The translations under genes and the position numbers were made by a program. DNA of 64,000 bases. It comes from Acidimicrobiales bacterium (GTDB lineage Bacteria; Actinomycetota; Acidimicrobiia; Acidimicrobiales; JACCXE01). The first letter of the stretch is position 1. Each line of letters starts with the position of its first letter. This document shows positions 51,659 to 60,344 of this stretch, in pieces. Location of the stretch: assembly GCA_035546775.1 (NCBI GenBank), contig DASZWD010000061.1:16863-80862 (forward strand), in the 5' to 3' direction. The notes below the pieces were generated by a model, which saw only the letters and a program-made list of their open reading frames with translations, was not told where the DNA came from and searched no databases.

Positions 51659-52701
51659 TGCCGATGTCGCTCGACAGCGTCGGGATGTGGGACGCCGCCG
51701 CTGGCCTGCCGGAGCAGGTGGCGGACGCGTCGTCGTCCTTCGCGATCGAGCGCGCCGACGCACTGCCGAATCACGACGAGATCGAGAACGTCGTCGTGCT
51801 CGGCATGGGCGGCAGCGGCATCGCCGGAGACGTGCTCATCGCGGCCGCCGGGCCGTTCATGGCCGTGCCCGCCATCGTGCTGAAGAGCTACACGCTGCCC
51901 GCCTTCGTGAACGACAACTCGCTCGTGATCGCGGTGTCGTACTCGGGTAACACCGAGGAGACCGTCGAAGCAGCTGCGGAGGCGGCGGCCGCCGGGGCGC
52001 GGCTGTGCGTGGTATCGGGCGACGGGGAACTCCGCCGCATCGCCGAGGCGAGCGGGTCGCCGTTCGTGCCGGTGCTGCCCGGATTCGAGATGCCCCGCGC
52101 CGCCATCGGTGCGGTGGCGGTGCCGCCGTTGCTCGTCCTCGAAGCCGTGGGGCTGTTCCCCGGCGCGGCGCAGTGGATCGACAACGCCGTGGCGCAGTTG
52201 CGGCGACGCCGCGACCAGCTCGTCGGCGACAAGAGCCCGGCGCGTGAGCTGGCGCTCGCCATCGGCGGGACACTGCCGCTGGTGCACTCGTCGGGCGGAC
52301 TCGGCACCGCCGCGGTCACCCGCTGGCGCTGCGAGATCAACGAGAACGCCAAGGCCCCGGCCATCTCGTCGGTGCAGCCCGAGTTGTGTCACAACGAGAT
52401 CGTCGGGTGGGGCCAGCACGGTGACATCACCCGCCAGCTGCTCACTCTCGTGCAGTTGCGCCACGACCACGAGCACCCGCAGGTGGCGCGTCGCTTCGAG
52501 TTCGTCGAAGAGATCATGCGCGAGGTAATGGCCGGCATCGAGACGGTTCACGCCGAGGGCGAGGGCGAGCTGGCGCAGCTGTTCGACCTCATGATCTTCG
52601 GCACGTTCGTGTCCTTGTACATGGCGGATCGAATGGGCATCGACCCCGGTCCGATCCCGATCATGGACACGCTCAAAGCGCAGCTCGCAGCCGCGCGGTG
52701 A
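51658..52701 (+). CDS. Bifunctional phosphoglucose/phosphomannose isomerase
   Basis: This 347-residue enzyme links fructose-6-P with glucose-6-P and mannose-6-P. Two SIS domains are seen: VVLGMGGSGIAGDVLIAAA and AVSYSGNTEETVEA in the first; GTAAVTRWRCEINENAKAPA and LCHNEIVGW (catalytic Glu/His) in the second. Placed right after manB, it would provide mannose-6-P and then mannose-1-P for GDP-sugars. The next gene overlaps as GTGA. Confidence 0.93.
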   Translation: MPMSLDSVGMWDAAAGLPEQVADASSSFAIERADALPNHDEIENVVVLGMGGSGIAGDVLIAAAGPFMAVPAIVLKSYTLPAFVNDNSLVIAVSYSGNTEETVEAAAEAAAAGARLCVVSGDGELRRIAEASGSPFVPVLPGFEMPRAAIGAVAVPPLLVLEAVGLFPGAAQWIDNAVAQLRRRRDQLVGDKSPARELALAIGGTLPLVHSSGGLGTAAVTRWRCEINENAKAPAISSVQPELCHNEIVGWGQHGDITRQLLTLVQLRHDHEHPQVARRFEFVEEIMREVMAGIETVHAEGEGELAQLFDLMIFGTFVSLYMADRMGIDPGPIPIMDTLKAQLAAAR

Positions 52702-53378
52702 CCTGTCCCGTTTGCGGGACCGACCACCGACGATTCGTGGCGTTCAACGGACGCGACGACGCGCAGTGCCCGACGTGCGGCTCGCTCGAACGGCATCGGC
52801 AGCAGTGGCTGTGGCTCGACCGCAGCGGCTGGCTGGCGCGCTTGGCGTCCGCCCGGGTGCTCGACCTCGCCCCGCACCGGGCGTTCGGTCCGGCGCTGGA
52901 GCGCGTTGCCGGCAGCTACGACTCAGGTGACCTGCTGCCGGGCAAAGCGCGCCGTGTCGTCGACATCTGCGCCATGAGCGACGACGCCGACGCGTCATTC
53001 GACTTCATCGCCTGCACCCACGTCCTCGAACACGTCCCCGACGACGGACGCGCCCTGCGCGAGTTGTACCGCGTCCTCGCACCCGGCGGCGCCGCCCTGC
53101 TGTCGGTCCCCCTGCGCGGCGAGACCACCGACGAGGACCTCACCTGCGACGAGGCCGAACGGCTCCGCCGTTTCGGCCAAGCCGACCACGTCCGCCGCTA
53201 CGGCTTCGACTTCTTCGACCGCCTCGCCGCCGCCGGCTTCACCCCCAACCCCGTCGACCTAAGAGACCTCACGACGCCAGAAGAGCGCGCCCAGTACGGA
53301 CTGACAACCCATCTCCCGTGGATGGACGCAAACGCAAAGGAACTCTGGGTCTTACCGATAGGTCAGAAGCCGGCTTAG
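52698..53378 (+). CDS. SAM-dependent methyltransferase with zinc ribbon
   Basis: This 226-residue protein opens with two CxxC pairs ([12 protein letters not shown] and [14 protein letters not shown]), a zinc ribbon, followed by a class I methyltransferase fold: [28 protein letters not shown] and [15 protein letters not shown]. The substrate is unknown, perhaps a sugar or lipid. It is adjacent to (and convergent with) ahcY, which clears its SAH by-product, and their stop codons overlap. Confidence 0.87.
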   Translation: MTCPVCGTDHRRFVAFNGRDDAQCPTCGSLERHRQQWLWLDRSGWLARLASARVLDLAPHRAFGPALERVAGSYDSGDLLPGKARRVVDICAMSDDADASFDFIACTHVLEHVPDDGRALRELYRVLAPGGAALLSVPLRGETTDEDLTCDEAERLRRFGQADHVRRYGFDFFDRLAAAGFTPNPVDLRDLTTPEERAQYGLTTHLPWMDANAKELWVLPIGQKPA

Positions 53379-54772
53379 TACCGGTAATGATCTGGTTTAA
53401 ATGGGCCGTTCTGGGGGACGCCGATGTAGTCGGCCTGGTCCTTGGAGAGCTGGGTCAGTTTCACGCCGAGCTTGTCGAGGTGGAGGCGGGCGACCTTCTC
53501 GTCGAGCTCGCGCGGGAGGCGGTAGACACCGACGGGGTAGTTGTCGCCCTTGGTCCACAGCTCGACCTGCGCCAGCACCTGGTTGGTGAACGACGTCGAC
53601 ATCACGAAGCTCGGGTGACCGGTGGCGCAGCCGAGATTCAGCAGGCGGCCCTCGGCCAGGATGATGATCGAGTGGCCGTCGGGGAAGGCGAACTCGTCGA
53701 CCTGCGGCTTGATGTTGAAGTGCTTGACGTCGCTGAGCTTGTTGAGGCCGGCCATGTCGATCTCGTTGTCGAAGTGACCGATGTTGCCGACGATCGCGTT
53801 GTGCTTCATGCGCTTCATGTGATCGGCGCTGATGATGTCCTTGTTGCCTGTGGCGGTGACGAAGATGTCGACCTTGTCGATGACGTCGTCGAGGCGCACG
53901 ACTTCGTAACCCTCCATCGCCGCCTGCAGCGCGCAGATCGGGTCGATCTCGGTGACGAGCACGCGCGCGCCCTGGCCGCGCAGCGACTGGGCACAGCCCT
54001 TGCCGACGTCGCCATAGCCGAGAACGAGGGCGACCTTGCCGCCGATCATCACGTCGGTGGCGCGGTTGATGCCGTCGATGAGCGAGTGCCGGATGCCGTA
54101 GACGTTGTCGAACTTCGACTTGGTCACCGAGTCGTTGACGTTGATGGCCGGCCACAGCAGCGTGCCGTTCTTCTCGCGCTCGTACAGGCGGTGCACGCCC
54201 GTCGTCGTCTCTTCGGTGACGCCCTTCACCGACTCCCCGATGGCGGTCCACATGCCGAGCGTCTCGCGCAGCTTGGCCAGCACGATCTTCATCTCGTCCG
54301 AGTCGGTGTCGGAGTCGGAGCGTACGGAACCCGCCTTCTCGAACTCGGTGCCGAGGTGGACCAGCATCGTGGCGTCGCCGCCGTCGTCGAGGATCATGTT
54401 CGGGCCCTTGCCGTCGGGCCAGCGGAACGTCTGCTCGAGGCACCACCAGTACTCCTCGAGCGTCTCGCCCTTCCAGGCGAACACGGGGATGCCGGCCGCG
54501 GCGATGGCCGCCGCGGCGTGGTCCTGCGTGGAGAAGATGTTGCAGCTCGACCAGCGCACGTCGGCACCGAGGGCCGTCAGCGTCTCGATGAGCACGGCGG
54601 TCTGGATCGTCATGTGGATCGACCCGGTGATGCGGGCGCCGGCGAGGGGCTGGGCGCCCTCGTATTCGGCGCGCACGGCCATCAGGCCGGGCATCTCCTC
54701 TTCGGCGAGGACGATCTCCTTGCGCCCGAAATCTGCCAGCCCGATGTCCGCAACCTTGTAGTCCTCACTCAT
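53375..54772 (-). CDS. ahcY: S-adenosylhomocysteine hydrolase
   Basis: AhcY splits S-adenosylhomocysteine into adenosine and homocysteine, removing the inhibitor of methyltransferases. The 465-residue protein shows [14 protein letters not shown] at the start, [16 protein letters not shown], the NAD site [30 protein letters not shown], and the invariant C-terminus FKPDHYRY. The start has a TAGGCT box 10 nt upstream. Confidence 0.97.
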   Translation of the reverse strand: MSEDYKVADIGLADFGRKEIVLAEEEMPGLMAVRAEYEGAQPLAGARITGSIHMTIQTAVLIETLTALGADVRWSSCNIFSTQDHAAAAIAAAGIPVFAWKGETLEEYWWCLEQTFRWPDGKGPNMILDDGGDATMLVHLGTEFEKAGSVRSDSDTDSDEMKIVLAKLRETLGMWTAIGESVKGVTEETTTGVHRLYEREKNGTLLWPAINVNDSVTKSKFDNVYGIRHSLIDGINRATDVMIGGKVALVLGYGDVGKGCAQSLRGQGARVLVTEIDPICALQAAMEGYEVVRLDDVIDKVDIFVTATGNKDIISADHMKRMKHNAIVGNIGHFDNEIDMAGLNKLSDVKHFNIKPQVDEFAFPDGHSIIILAEGRLLNLGCATGHPSFVMSTSFTNQVLAQVELWTKGDNYPVGVYRLPRELDEKVARLHLDKLGVKLTQLSKDQADYIGVPQNGPFKPDHYRY

Positions 54773-54782
54773 AAGGAGAGAC

Positions 54783-54788
54783 AGCCTA
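54783..54788 (-). promoter_or_regulatory. -10 box TAGGCT of ahcY
   Basis: TAGGCT on the minus strand ends 10 nt before the ahcY ATG in the 25-nt gap after the cupredoxin gene. Confidence 0.55.
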
Positions 54789-54797
54789 CGGGGTCGA

Positions 54798-56012
54798 CTA
54801 CGAGACGACGACTTTGCCGATCATCCCCGGGTGCACGAGGCACGCCATCGGATACGTGCCGGGCTTGGTGAAGGTGACCTGATACTTGTCGCCCGTCTCC
54901 CATTCGACGCCCGACGACCGGAGTCCGCCCGTGCCGTCGAAACGGCCGGCGTCGATGGTGACGGTTGGTACCGGCGCGCCGAACCCAGGCCCACCCTCGT
55001 CCGGCACCGGTGGTGTGCGCCCCGGCCACCCGCCGCGCGGGTTGTAGATGCTTTCGCTCTGCACGACGTTGCCGTTTTTCTGCACGTTGTAAAACGGCAC
55101 GTACGCGGGAACGTTGAAGCTGATCGTGTGGTTGCCGATGAAGGTCCACGTCACGGGCTGGCCGACCTTCGCCTGCACCGTGCGCGGGGTGAACTCGTTG
55201 ACCTGGCCGAGGATCGGGAACGTGGCGTCCGATCCGGAGCCCGCGAGGTTGCCCTTGAACTCGCCGTTGCCTGCCTGTTCCTTCCGCAGCTGCGTCAGCA
55301 GCGGCTTGGCGATGCGGTCGGCGTCGCGCTTGGCCTGACGGTTCACGTCCGCCTGCGACGGGATGGTCCCCGATTTCCTGACTGTGACGAGGCCGCCCAT
55401 GCCGGGGCCGTGCAACGCGCAGTAGTAGAAGTACGTGCCCGGCTTGGCGTTCGACGCGATCTTCATGGAGAACTCGTTGCCTTGCGTGCCGAGGTACGGG
55501 ATGAAGCCGCTGTTGTAGTAGCGCTGCCGACCGGTAAACGCCGGTTGCGCGCGCTTGGGGCAGGGCACGCCGTCGGTCGGCGGTGCCGCGGTGTCGAGGA
55601 AGCACGGACGGCCGGCGGTTTGGTTGATGTCGGTGTCGCCGAAGAAGAACGGCAGCTCGCTTTCGAAGCGGTGGACATTGTCGGGGTCCACCGCGGTGAC
55701 CTGATCCTCGCTGAGGTCGTTCGGCAGCGTCTTGTTCACCAGCGCCAGCAGCTTGGGCTGGATGATCTCGTCGACGAGCGTGCCGAACGTGACGGTGTGC
55801 GGTTCACCCGACCACGTCTGATGGAAGTTCACCGTCATGCCCGGCTTCACGGTGAGGTTGCGCGGGAAGTACCCGCGGAACGTGCCGGCGAAGTCGTCGC
55901 TGCGATAGTCGACCTGCACCGTGCGTGTCGCGTTGCCTCCTCCGCCGCACGCGCCGAGCAACGTGGCCACGAGCGCGCCGACGAGAACGAGTGCCTTCCC
56001 CCGAGTTGCCAT
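54798..56012 (-). CDS. Lipoprotein with two cupredoxin domains
   Basis: This 404-residue protein has a lipobox ([16 protein letters not shown]), so it is lipid-anchored outside. Domain 1 has GEPHTVTFG and, about 110 residues later, [17 protein letters not shown]; domain 2 has [10 protein letters not shown] and [17 protein letters not shown] at the C-terminus. Each set gives the type-1 copper ligands His, Cys, His and Met. Two copper sites in one chain suggests electron transfer or copper handling. Its ATG has TAGCGT 6 nt upstream, and that TAG is the stop of the preceding gene. Confidence 0.86.
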   Translation of the reverse strand: MATRGKALVLVGALVATLLGACGGGGNATRTVQVDYRSDDFAGTFRGYFPRNLTVKPGMTVNFHQTWSGEPHTVTFGTLVDEIIQPKLLALVNKTLPNDLSEDQVTAVDPDNVHRFESELPFFFGDTDINQTAGRPCFLDTAAPPTDGVPCPKRAQPAFTGRQRYYNSGFIPYLGTQGNEFSMKIASNAKPGTYFYYCALHGPGMGGLVTVRKSGTIPSQADVNRQAKRDADRIAKPLLTQLRKEQAGNGEFKGNLAGSGSDATFPILGQVNEFTPRTVQAKVGQPVTWTFIGNHTISFNVPAYVPFYNVQKNGNVVQSESIYNPRGGWPGRTPPVPDEGGPGFGAPVPTVTIDAGRFDGTGGLRSSGVEWETGDKYQVTFTKPGTYPMACLVHPGMIGKVVVS

Positions 56013-56018
56013 GCCTTG

Positions 56019-56024
56019 ACGCTA
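56019..56024 (-). promoter_or_regulatory. -10 box TAGCGT sharing the upstream stop codon
   Basis: On the minus strand the TAG stop of the LLM gene (56024-56022) opens TAGCGT, which ends 6 nt before the cupredoxin ATG. Confidence 0.5.
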
Positions 56025-57131
56025 GCGACCGGCGCAACGTCCTGGGTTGGCCGGCAGGTGGGCGAACTGCTCGGCGGGGCGCCGGGCGCGGTAGGCCCCC
56101 ACGATCGGTTCGAGTTCGGCGGGCGTGGCGCCGTGGAGGATCACCCCCGTGGCTCCGAGGTCGAACTGCCGGTTGACGACGTCGACGCACTGGTCGGGCG
56201 TGCCGGTGGCTGCCGCCGCCAGCCACTCGGCCGGGATCACCTCGGCGACGCGCTCGAGCTGTTCGGTCGAGGCGATGTCGTCGATGGCGCCGGGAATCGA
56301 GGTCACCGCGTCGGCGGCGCGGAACTTCTGCAACAGCGCCGGATCCCAGCGGTTGGTCTCGACCATGAGGTCGCCGTAGGCCTGGAGGTAGGTGGCCATA
56401 CGGCCGACGGTCTTCTTCAGCCGCAATTCGTAGGGGATGTGGTCACCGACCGTCGCCAGGCACGACCAGATGCGCACGCTGTCGGGGTCGCGACCTGCTT
56501 TCTCCGCGCCGGCGCGAATGGTCGCGACGCAGCGCGCCAGCGTCTCGTCGGTGAAGAACGTGTGCAGGATCACCCCGTCGAACACGCGCCCGCCGAGGTC
56601 CAGCGAGTGGGGACCGAACGCGGTGAACAGCAACGGGATCGTGCGGCCCTCGCCGCCCCAGTCGACGCGCAGGAACGGGTAGTTCCCCGCGGGACCGTTG
56701 TGGCCGAACACCATCTCGTTTTGCCACAGGTTGCGCATGAGACCGGCGAAATCCTCGAGCTGCGCCGTGGTGATCGACCCCAGCCCGAACGCCTTCATCA
56801 GCGGCGCGATGCCGCGGCCGAGGCCCAGGGCGAAGCGACCGTCGGTCAGCTTGTCCATCGTGGTGGCGAACGACGCGGTGACGATGGGGTGGCGGGTGTT
56901 GTGATTGGTGACGCCGGTTGCGATGCCGAGCGTGGTCGTCGCCGCGCCCACCGCCCCGCACAGCGTGACGGCCTCTTTCACGTTGAAGCGTTCCGACAAG
57001 AACACGGAACCGAGTCCGATGCGCTCGGCGTCGCGCACGTCGTTGAGCAGCGCCTTGGGGTCACGCGCCGCGCCCGCCATGCCGTAGAAGGCCAATTCGT
57101 GGAGTTGCGGCTCGTTGAGTTGCTCGGTCAC
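56022..57131 (-). CDS. LLM-class (probably F420-dependent) oxidoreductase
   Basis: This 369-residue TIM-barrel enzyme has RIGLGSVFLSERFNVKEAV, GIATGVTNHNTRHPIVTASF, LTDGRFALGLGRGI, FGPHSLDLGG and the C-terminal ATGTPDQCVDVVNRQFDLGA. The pattern fits luciferase-like oxidoreductases that use F420, and cofD and cofE are in this window; FMN use is not excluded. GTG 57131 overlaps the kinase stop by one base. Confidence 0.88.
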   Translation of the reverse strand: MTEQLNEPQLHELAFYGMAGAARDPKALLNDVRDAERIGLGSVFLSERFNVKEAVTLCGAVGAATTTLGIATGVTNHNTRHPIVTASFATTMDKLTDGRFALGLGRGIAPLMKAFGLGSITTAQLEDFAGLMRNLWQNEMVFGHNGPAGNYPFLRVDWGGEGRTIPLLFTAFGPHSLDLGGRVFDGVILHTFFTDETLARCVATIRAGAEKAGRDPDSVRIWSCLATVGDHIPYELRLKKTVGRMATYLQAYGDLMVETNRWDPALLQKFRAADAVTSIPGAIDDIASTEQLERVAEVIPAEWLAAAATGTPDQCVDVVNRQFDLGATGVILHGATPAELEPIVGAYRARRPAEQFAHLPANPGRCAGR

Positions 57132-58195
57132 TACGACAGCGTGCCCTCGAAGTCGAGGTCGAGGGCGTGGCGACCCGCGCCCTGCGCCATCGCCACGAAC
57201 ATGTCGTCGCCCCGGTCGGTCTGGCCGACGAGCTGCGACGCGCCGATCGCCATCACGAGGCCCGACGTGGTGTGGCGCCGGTACTGCCACCACAGTTCGT
57301 CCCAGGTCAGGTCGACGCCCTGGGCCGTCATGCCCTCGTGGTACAGCTTCACGAGGTCCTTCTCGTGCGTGCGCCGGTCCTCGAGCGGCAGGCCGGCGCC
57401 GATGAAGTAGCTGAGATCGGCGATGCCGTAGCCGTGCGCCAGCGTCTGCCAGTCGACGATGGCGACGGGCGGGCCGCCCTCGGGCGTGCCGAAGAGCATG
57501 TTGTCGAGGCGGTAGTCCGAGTGCTGGAGCGTGCGCGGCCGGTCGCCGAGGTCGTACATCTCGCCCATGCGGGTGAACATGCGCTCGGCGAGGGCCAGGA
57601 TGTCCTCGTCGATGCGCCCCTCGTAGCGGCTCTTGAAGCCGGGGTAGAGCATCGTGCCGACCATCGTGGCGGTCATGTCGGGGTTCTCGCCGTAGCCGCC
57701 GAGCAGCCACGCCATCGCACCCAGCTTCGGGTCACCCCACATCGGCGCGTGCAGGTTCGGCAACTCGGCGACGGCCAGCGCCGCCTCGTCGGGCGTGCAG
57801 CCGGTGATCTGGTTGCCCTGCACCGCCGGCGCCAGGTCTTCGAGCAGGAGTACGAACTCACACGTGGCGTCGTCGAAGTCGACGTAGCGGCAGAACGGGG
57901 CGCGCACGCTCAGCTTGTCGCGCAGCTGCATGTAGAAGTTCGCTTCCTTGCGGTACGTGCCGAGGGCGACGCCGGCGTTGCGCGACGTCGGCTCCTGCGA
58001 CGGCACCTTGGCCACGAGCGACGCGGGGCCCTCGCACGGCTGGCTGTAGGTCAGCGTCAGCCGCTGGCAGTCGCCGATCTGCCCGGTGCCGACCGCCGTC
58101 AACTCGACGCCGCTGATCGGTAATCCCAGCGCGTCCGACAACCACGCCGGCGTGAGGAGTTCCTCCGCCGTCGCCCCGATGATCAGCTCAGCCAT
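57131..58195 (-). CDS. Aminoglycoside-phosphotransferase/ecdysteroid-kinase-like protein
   Basis: This 354-residue protein has a protein-kinase-like fold: ASLVAKVPSQEPTSRN (ATP-binding Lys), FYMQLRDKLSVRAPFCRYVD, FVLLLEDLAPAVQGNQI, the catalytic HSDYRLDNMLFGTPEGG and VAIVDWQTLAHGYGIADL (metal Asp). In actinobacteria such genes often sit with LLM oxidoreductases and acyl-CoA enzymes; the substrate is unknown. ATG 58195 is chosen because TAGAAA lies 7 nt upstream; ATG 58216 would add 7 residues and sits in a perfect inverted repeat. Confidence 0.82.
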   Translation of the reverse strand: MAELIIGATAEELLTPAWLSDALGLPISGVELTAVGTGQIGDCQRLTLTYSQPCEGPASLVAKVPSQEPTSRNAGVALGTYRKEANFYMQLRDKLSVRAPFCRYVDFDDATCEFVLLLEDLAPAVQGNQITGCTPDEAALAVAELPNLHAPMWGDPKLGAMAWLLGGYGENPDMTATMVGTMLYPGFKSRYEGRIDEDILALAERMFTRMGEMYDLGDRPRTLQHSDYRLDNMLFGTPEGGPPVAIVDWQTLAHGYGIADLSYFIGAGLPLEDRRTHEKDLVKLYHEGMTAQGVDLTWDELWWQYRRHTTSGLVMAIGASQLVGQTDRGDDMFVAMAQGAGRHALDLDFEGTLS

Positions 58196-58218
58196 GGGCG
58201 CTTTTCTAGCGCCCATGG
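58192..58218. repeat. Perfect inverted repeat over the kinase start codon
   Basis: Arms CCATGGGCGCT (58192-58202) and AGCGCCCATGG (58208-58218) are 11 bp each with a 5-nt loop. Both arms contain an in-frame ATG, and the minus-strand -10-like TAGAAA lies in the centre. It could be an operator, an RNA hairpin masking the start, or chance. Confidence 0.6.
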
Positions 58219-58219
58219 T

Positions 58220-58285
58220 CCGCTTCTTCGGTGCCGTCCGGCCTGCGGCCTCCCGGCACGGCCCGGCGGGGATCCCAACCCCGCC
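58220..58285 (+). repeat. 66-bp dispersed repeat, copy B
   Basis: This copy matches 40212-40277 (opposite orientation) at 55 of 66 positions without gaps. It occupies most of the divergent gap between the kinase and comF genes. Both copies are intergenic. Confidence 0.7.
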
Positions 58286-58338
58286 CGCTTCGCGCACGCG
58301 CCACTTGTGCGGCCGGGGAGGCTGTTACACCGTGGGCG

Positions 58339-58344
58339 TACGGT
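58339..58344 (+). promoter_or_regulatory. -10 box TACGGT of comF
   Basis: TACGGT ends 7 nt before the ATG at 58352. Confidence 0.5.
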
Positions 58345-58351
58345 CGCTGGG

Positions 58352-58966
58352 ATGTTGCTGGGTTGGCGGTGTCCGGTGTGCGGGGCGCAGGGTCAGGTGC
58401 CGTGCGTGCGCTGCGTGGCAGCGATGGGGCCGGCGGATCGTGTGCCCGCGATTCCCGGCGTCGACTGGTGCGCGGCGCTGCTGTCCTACCGCGGTCCGGC
58501 CCGGGAACTCGTCGCCCGCGCCAAGTACCGCAACCAGCGCGCCGGGTTGCGCTGGCTCGCCACGGGTATGGCTGCGCTCGTGGCCGACCGTTCCTTCGAC
58601 GCCGTCACGTGGGCGCCGGCCAATCCGGCCCACGCCCGCCGTCGCGGGTTCGACCACGGCGAGTTGCTCGCCCGCGCCGTGGCGCGCGAACTCGGGGCGC
58701 CCGCCGTCGCGCTCCTACGCCGCGATCGCGGCGCGCCGCTTACGGGCCGTTCCGCCGTCGAGCGCTACGGCGGGCCGCCGCTGCGACCCGCCACCAGCCG
58801 TGCGGCACAGGGTGGCGTGCTGGTGGTGGACGACGTCATCACCACGGGCGCCACCCTCGCTACCGCAGCGCGCACACTCCGGTCAATAGGCGCAAGCAGC
58901 GTCTTTGCCGTGGCCGCGGCGCATACCCCCGCACCGACCAAGGGCCCTACCAGGGTGCGTGTATGA
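58352..58966 (+). CDS. comF: ComF-family phosphoribosyltransferase
   Basis: This 204-residue protein has an N-terminal zinc ribbon (WRCPVCGAQGQVPCVRCVA) and a type I phosphoribosyltransferase domain. AKYRNQRAGLRWLA and PANPAHARRRGFDHGELLA precede the PRPP motif GVLVVDDVITTGATLATAA near residue 165. ComF proteins take part in natural DNA uptake in some bacteria, but this role is unproven in actinobacteria. The ATG at 58352 is preferred by its -10 box over an earlier in-frame GTG-type start at 58307. Confidence 0.9.
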   Translation: MLLGWRCPVCGAQGQVPCVRCVAAMGPADRVPAIPGVDWCAALLSYRGPARELVARAKYRNQRAGLRWLATGMAALVADRSFDAVTWAPANPAHARRRGFDHGELLARAVARELGAPAVALLRRDRGAPLTGRSAVERYGGPPLRPATSRAAQGGVLVVDDVITTGATLATAARTLRSIGASSVFAVAAAHTPAPTKGPTRVRV

Positions 58967-58971
58967 GGGCG

Positions 58972-58977
58972 TACGAT
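58972..58977 (+). promoter_or_regulatory. -10 box TACGAT of the raiA-type RNA
   Basis: TACGAT ends 6 nt before 58984, which is the first base of the paired 5' end of the RNA, so the predicted start and the fold agree. Confidence 0.6.
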
Positions 58978-58983
58978 CTGGCG

Positions 58984-59184
58984 ATGGATCGGATGTGGGT
59001 CTGTGGTTGCAAGCCGATGCCAGTCGCAGGCAAAGCGGCCCACGTAAGGCAGTCCTGGATGCTTCCTCGGCTGCTGAGCACGGTGCGATTTAGAAGTAAG
59101 TCCTGACCGCAGCGCGGCCGAACGTCGGCCGGTTGCGCCAGGCGAATGTGGGGACGAAGACCAGGTCAGCCACATCCGATCCAT
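58984..59184 (+). ncRNA. Structured RNA matching the raiA RNA motif
   Basis: The 246-nt gap before the HPF/RaiA gene holds a structured RNA. Its ends pair perfectly over 15 bp (58984-58998, ATGGATCGGATGTGG, with 59170-59184), enclosing about 170 nt. An internal hairpin CGGCCGA-ACG-TCGGCCG lies at 59115-59131 inside a GC-rich arm. The place (just before raiA/hpf), the length of about 200 nt and the closed ends fit the published raiA RNA class of Firmicutes and Actinobacteria. I assign it by position and fold, not by an alignment. No terminator follows, so it is probably made with, or cut from, the hpf transcript. Confidence 0.75.
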
Positions 59185-59212
59185 ACGACAACACCAACCG
59201 AGAGAAAGCAGG

Positions 59213-59560
59213 GTGCGCGTGGAAATCACCATCAGCCACCGGAACGTCGAGGTGCCCACGCCGTTACGGCAGGCGGTCGACGAAAAGGTTGGTCACCTCG
59301 ATCGCTATCTCGAAGCCATCGAGCGTGCTGAAGTGCGGTTCGTCGAAGAGCCGCATCGCCGAGTCGCCGAACGCGAAGTGTGCGAGGTCACACTGGTCGG
59401 CCGGGGGAGTGGCAACGTGCTGCGCGCGCGGGCCATGGCCGCCGACGCGATGGCGGCGCTGGACACGGTGATGGACAAGTTGCAGCGGCAACTCGAGCGG
59501 CGAAAGGGGCGCCTCGTGGGGCGCAGCCACCCCCGTCGTCGCGTGATCGCCACGCAGTAA
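59213..59560 (+). CDS. hpf: Short-form ribosome hibernation factor (HPF/RaiA)
   Basis: This 115-residue protein binds the 30S subunit to silence ribosomes in stress. It has the beta-alpha-beta-beta-beta-alpha fold: VEITISHRNVEVPTPLRQAV, EKVGHLDRYLEAIERAEVRF, and the basic second helix DTVMDKLQRQLERRKGRLVG. It lacks the C-terminal dimerisation domain of long HPF, although actinobacteria often have the long form. GTG 59213 is used; GTG 59219 is possible. No clear Shine-Dalgarno. Confidence 0.92.
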   Translation: MRVEITISHRNVEVPTPLRQAVDEKVGHLDRYLEAIERAEVRFVEEPHRRVAEREVCEVTLVGRGSGNVLRARAMAADAMAALDTVMDKLQRQLERRKGRLVGRSHPRRRVIATQ

Positions 59561-59572
59561 CCCATTCGCAAC

Positions 59573-59578
59573 TACTTT
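59573..59578 (+). promoter_or_regulatory. -10 box TACTTT of the response regulator
   Basis: TACTTT ends 7 nt before the GTG at 59586 in the 25-nt gap after hpf. Confidence 0.55.
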
Positions 59579-59585
59579 TAGCGGC

Positions 59586-60272
59586 GTGTCAGACGGATCC
59601 GCGCCGCCACCGGTGATCAGAGTGATGGTCGCCGACGACCAGGAGTTGTACCGGCGCGGCGTCGAGGTCGTGCTCTCGACCGAAGACGACATCTCGATGG
59701 TCGCAGAGGCGGCCGACGGCGCCGAGGCCGTGCAGCGCGCCGAAGAGTGCGCGCCCGACGTGATCCTCATGGATATCCGTATGCCCAAGCTCGACGGCAT
59801 CGAGGCGGCCCGTCGGATCAAAGAACTCGTCCCGACGAGCAAGATCATCATGCTCACCGTCTCCGACGAGGACACGCACCTCTACGACGCCATCAAGGCG
59901 GGGGCCAACGGCTACCTGCTGAAGGACCTGGCCATCGAAGAGGTGCCGCAGTCGATCCGGCGCGTCTACGCCGGCGAGAGCCTCATCAGCCCGTCGATGG
60001 CGTCGAAGCTCCTGACCGAGTTCTCGACGCTGTCGAAGAAGGTCGAGCAGCGCCAGCAGCTGGCGACGCCGTCGCTTACGCCTCGCGAGGTCGAAGTGTT
60101 GCGCTTCGTGGCCAAGGGCATGAGCAACCGCGAGATCGCCGAGGAGCTGTACATCTCCGAGAACACGGTCAAGAACCACGTCCGCAACATCCTCGAGAAG
60201 CTGCACCTGCATTCGCGCATGGAGGCGGTCCTTTACGCCATGCGCGAGCGCATCATCGACCTGGGTGAGTAA
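59586..60272 (+). CDS. NarL/FixJ-type response regulator
   Basis: This 228-residue regulator has a receiver domain with VMVADDQELYRRGVEVVL (acidic pair), the phosphate acceptor in DVILMDIRMPKLDGIEAARR, and GANGYLLKDLAIEEV (conserved Lys), and a LuxR-type HTH: SLTPREVEVLRFVAKGMSNR, EELYISENTVKNHVRNIL. No sensor kinase gene lies beside it. Its position between hpf and secA suggests stress or growth-phase control, which is inference. Confidence 0.93.
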   Translation: MSDGSAPPPVIRVMVADDQELYRRGVEVVLSTEDDISMVAEAADGAEAVQRAEECAPDVILMDIRMPKLDGIEAARRIKELVPTSKIIMLTVSDEDTHLYDAIKAGANGYLLKDLAIEEVPQSIRRVYAGESLISPSMASKLLTEFSTLSKKVEQRQQLATPSLTPREVEVLRFVAKGMSNREIAEELYISENTVKNHVRNILEKLHLHSRMEAVLYAMRERIIDLGE

Positions 60273-60344
60273 CTAGTCACTGGGCGCGAGAAACGGTGCA
60301 GCCCTGCGTTGTTTGGGCGAAAACAATCCACTCTGGGGGCATCT

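Noticed and set aside
58967..59212. Cobalamin, ydaO or 6S-type RNA in the gap before hpf
   Set aside because: No cobalamin box or ydaO core is seen, and the neighbour gene and length fit the raiA class better.
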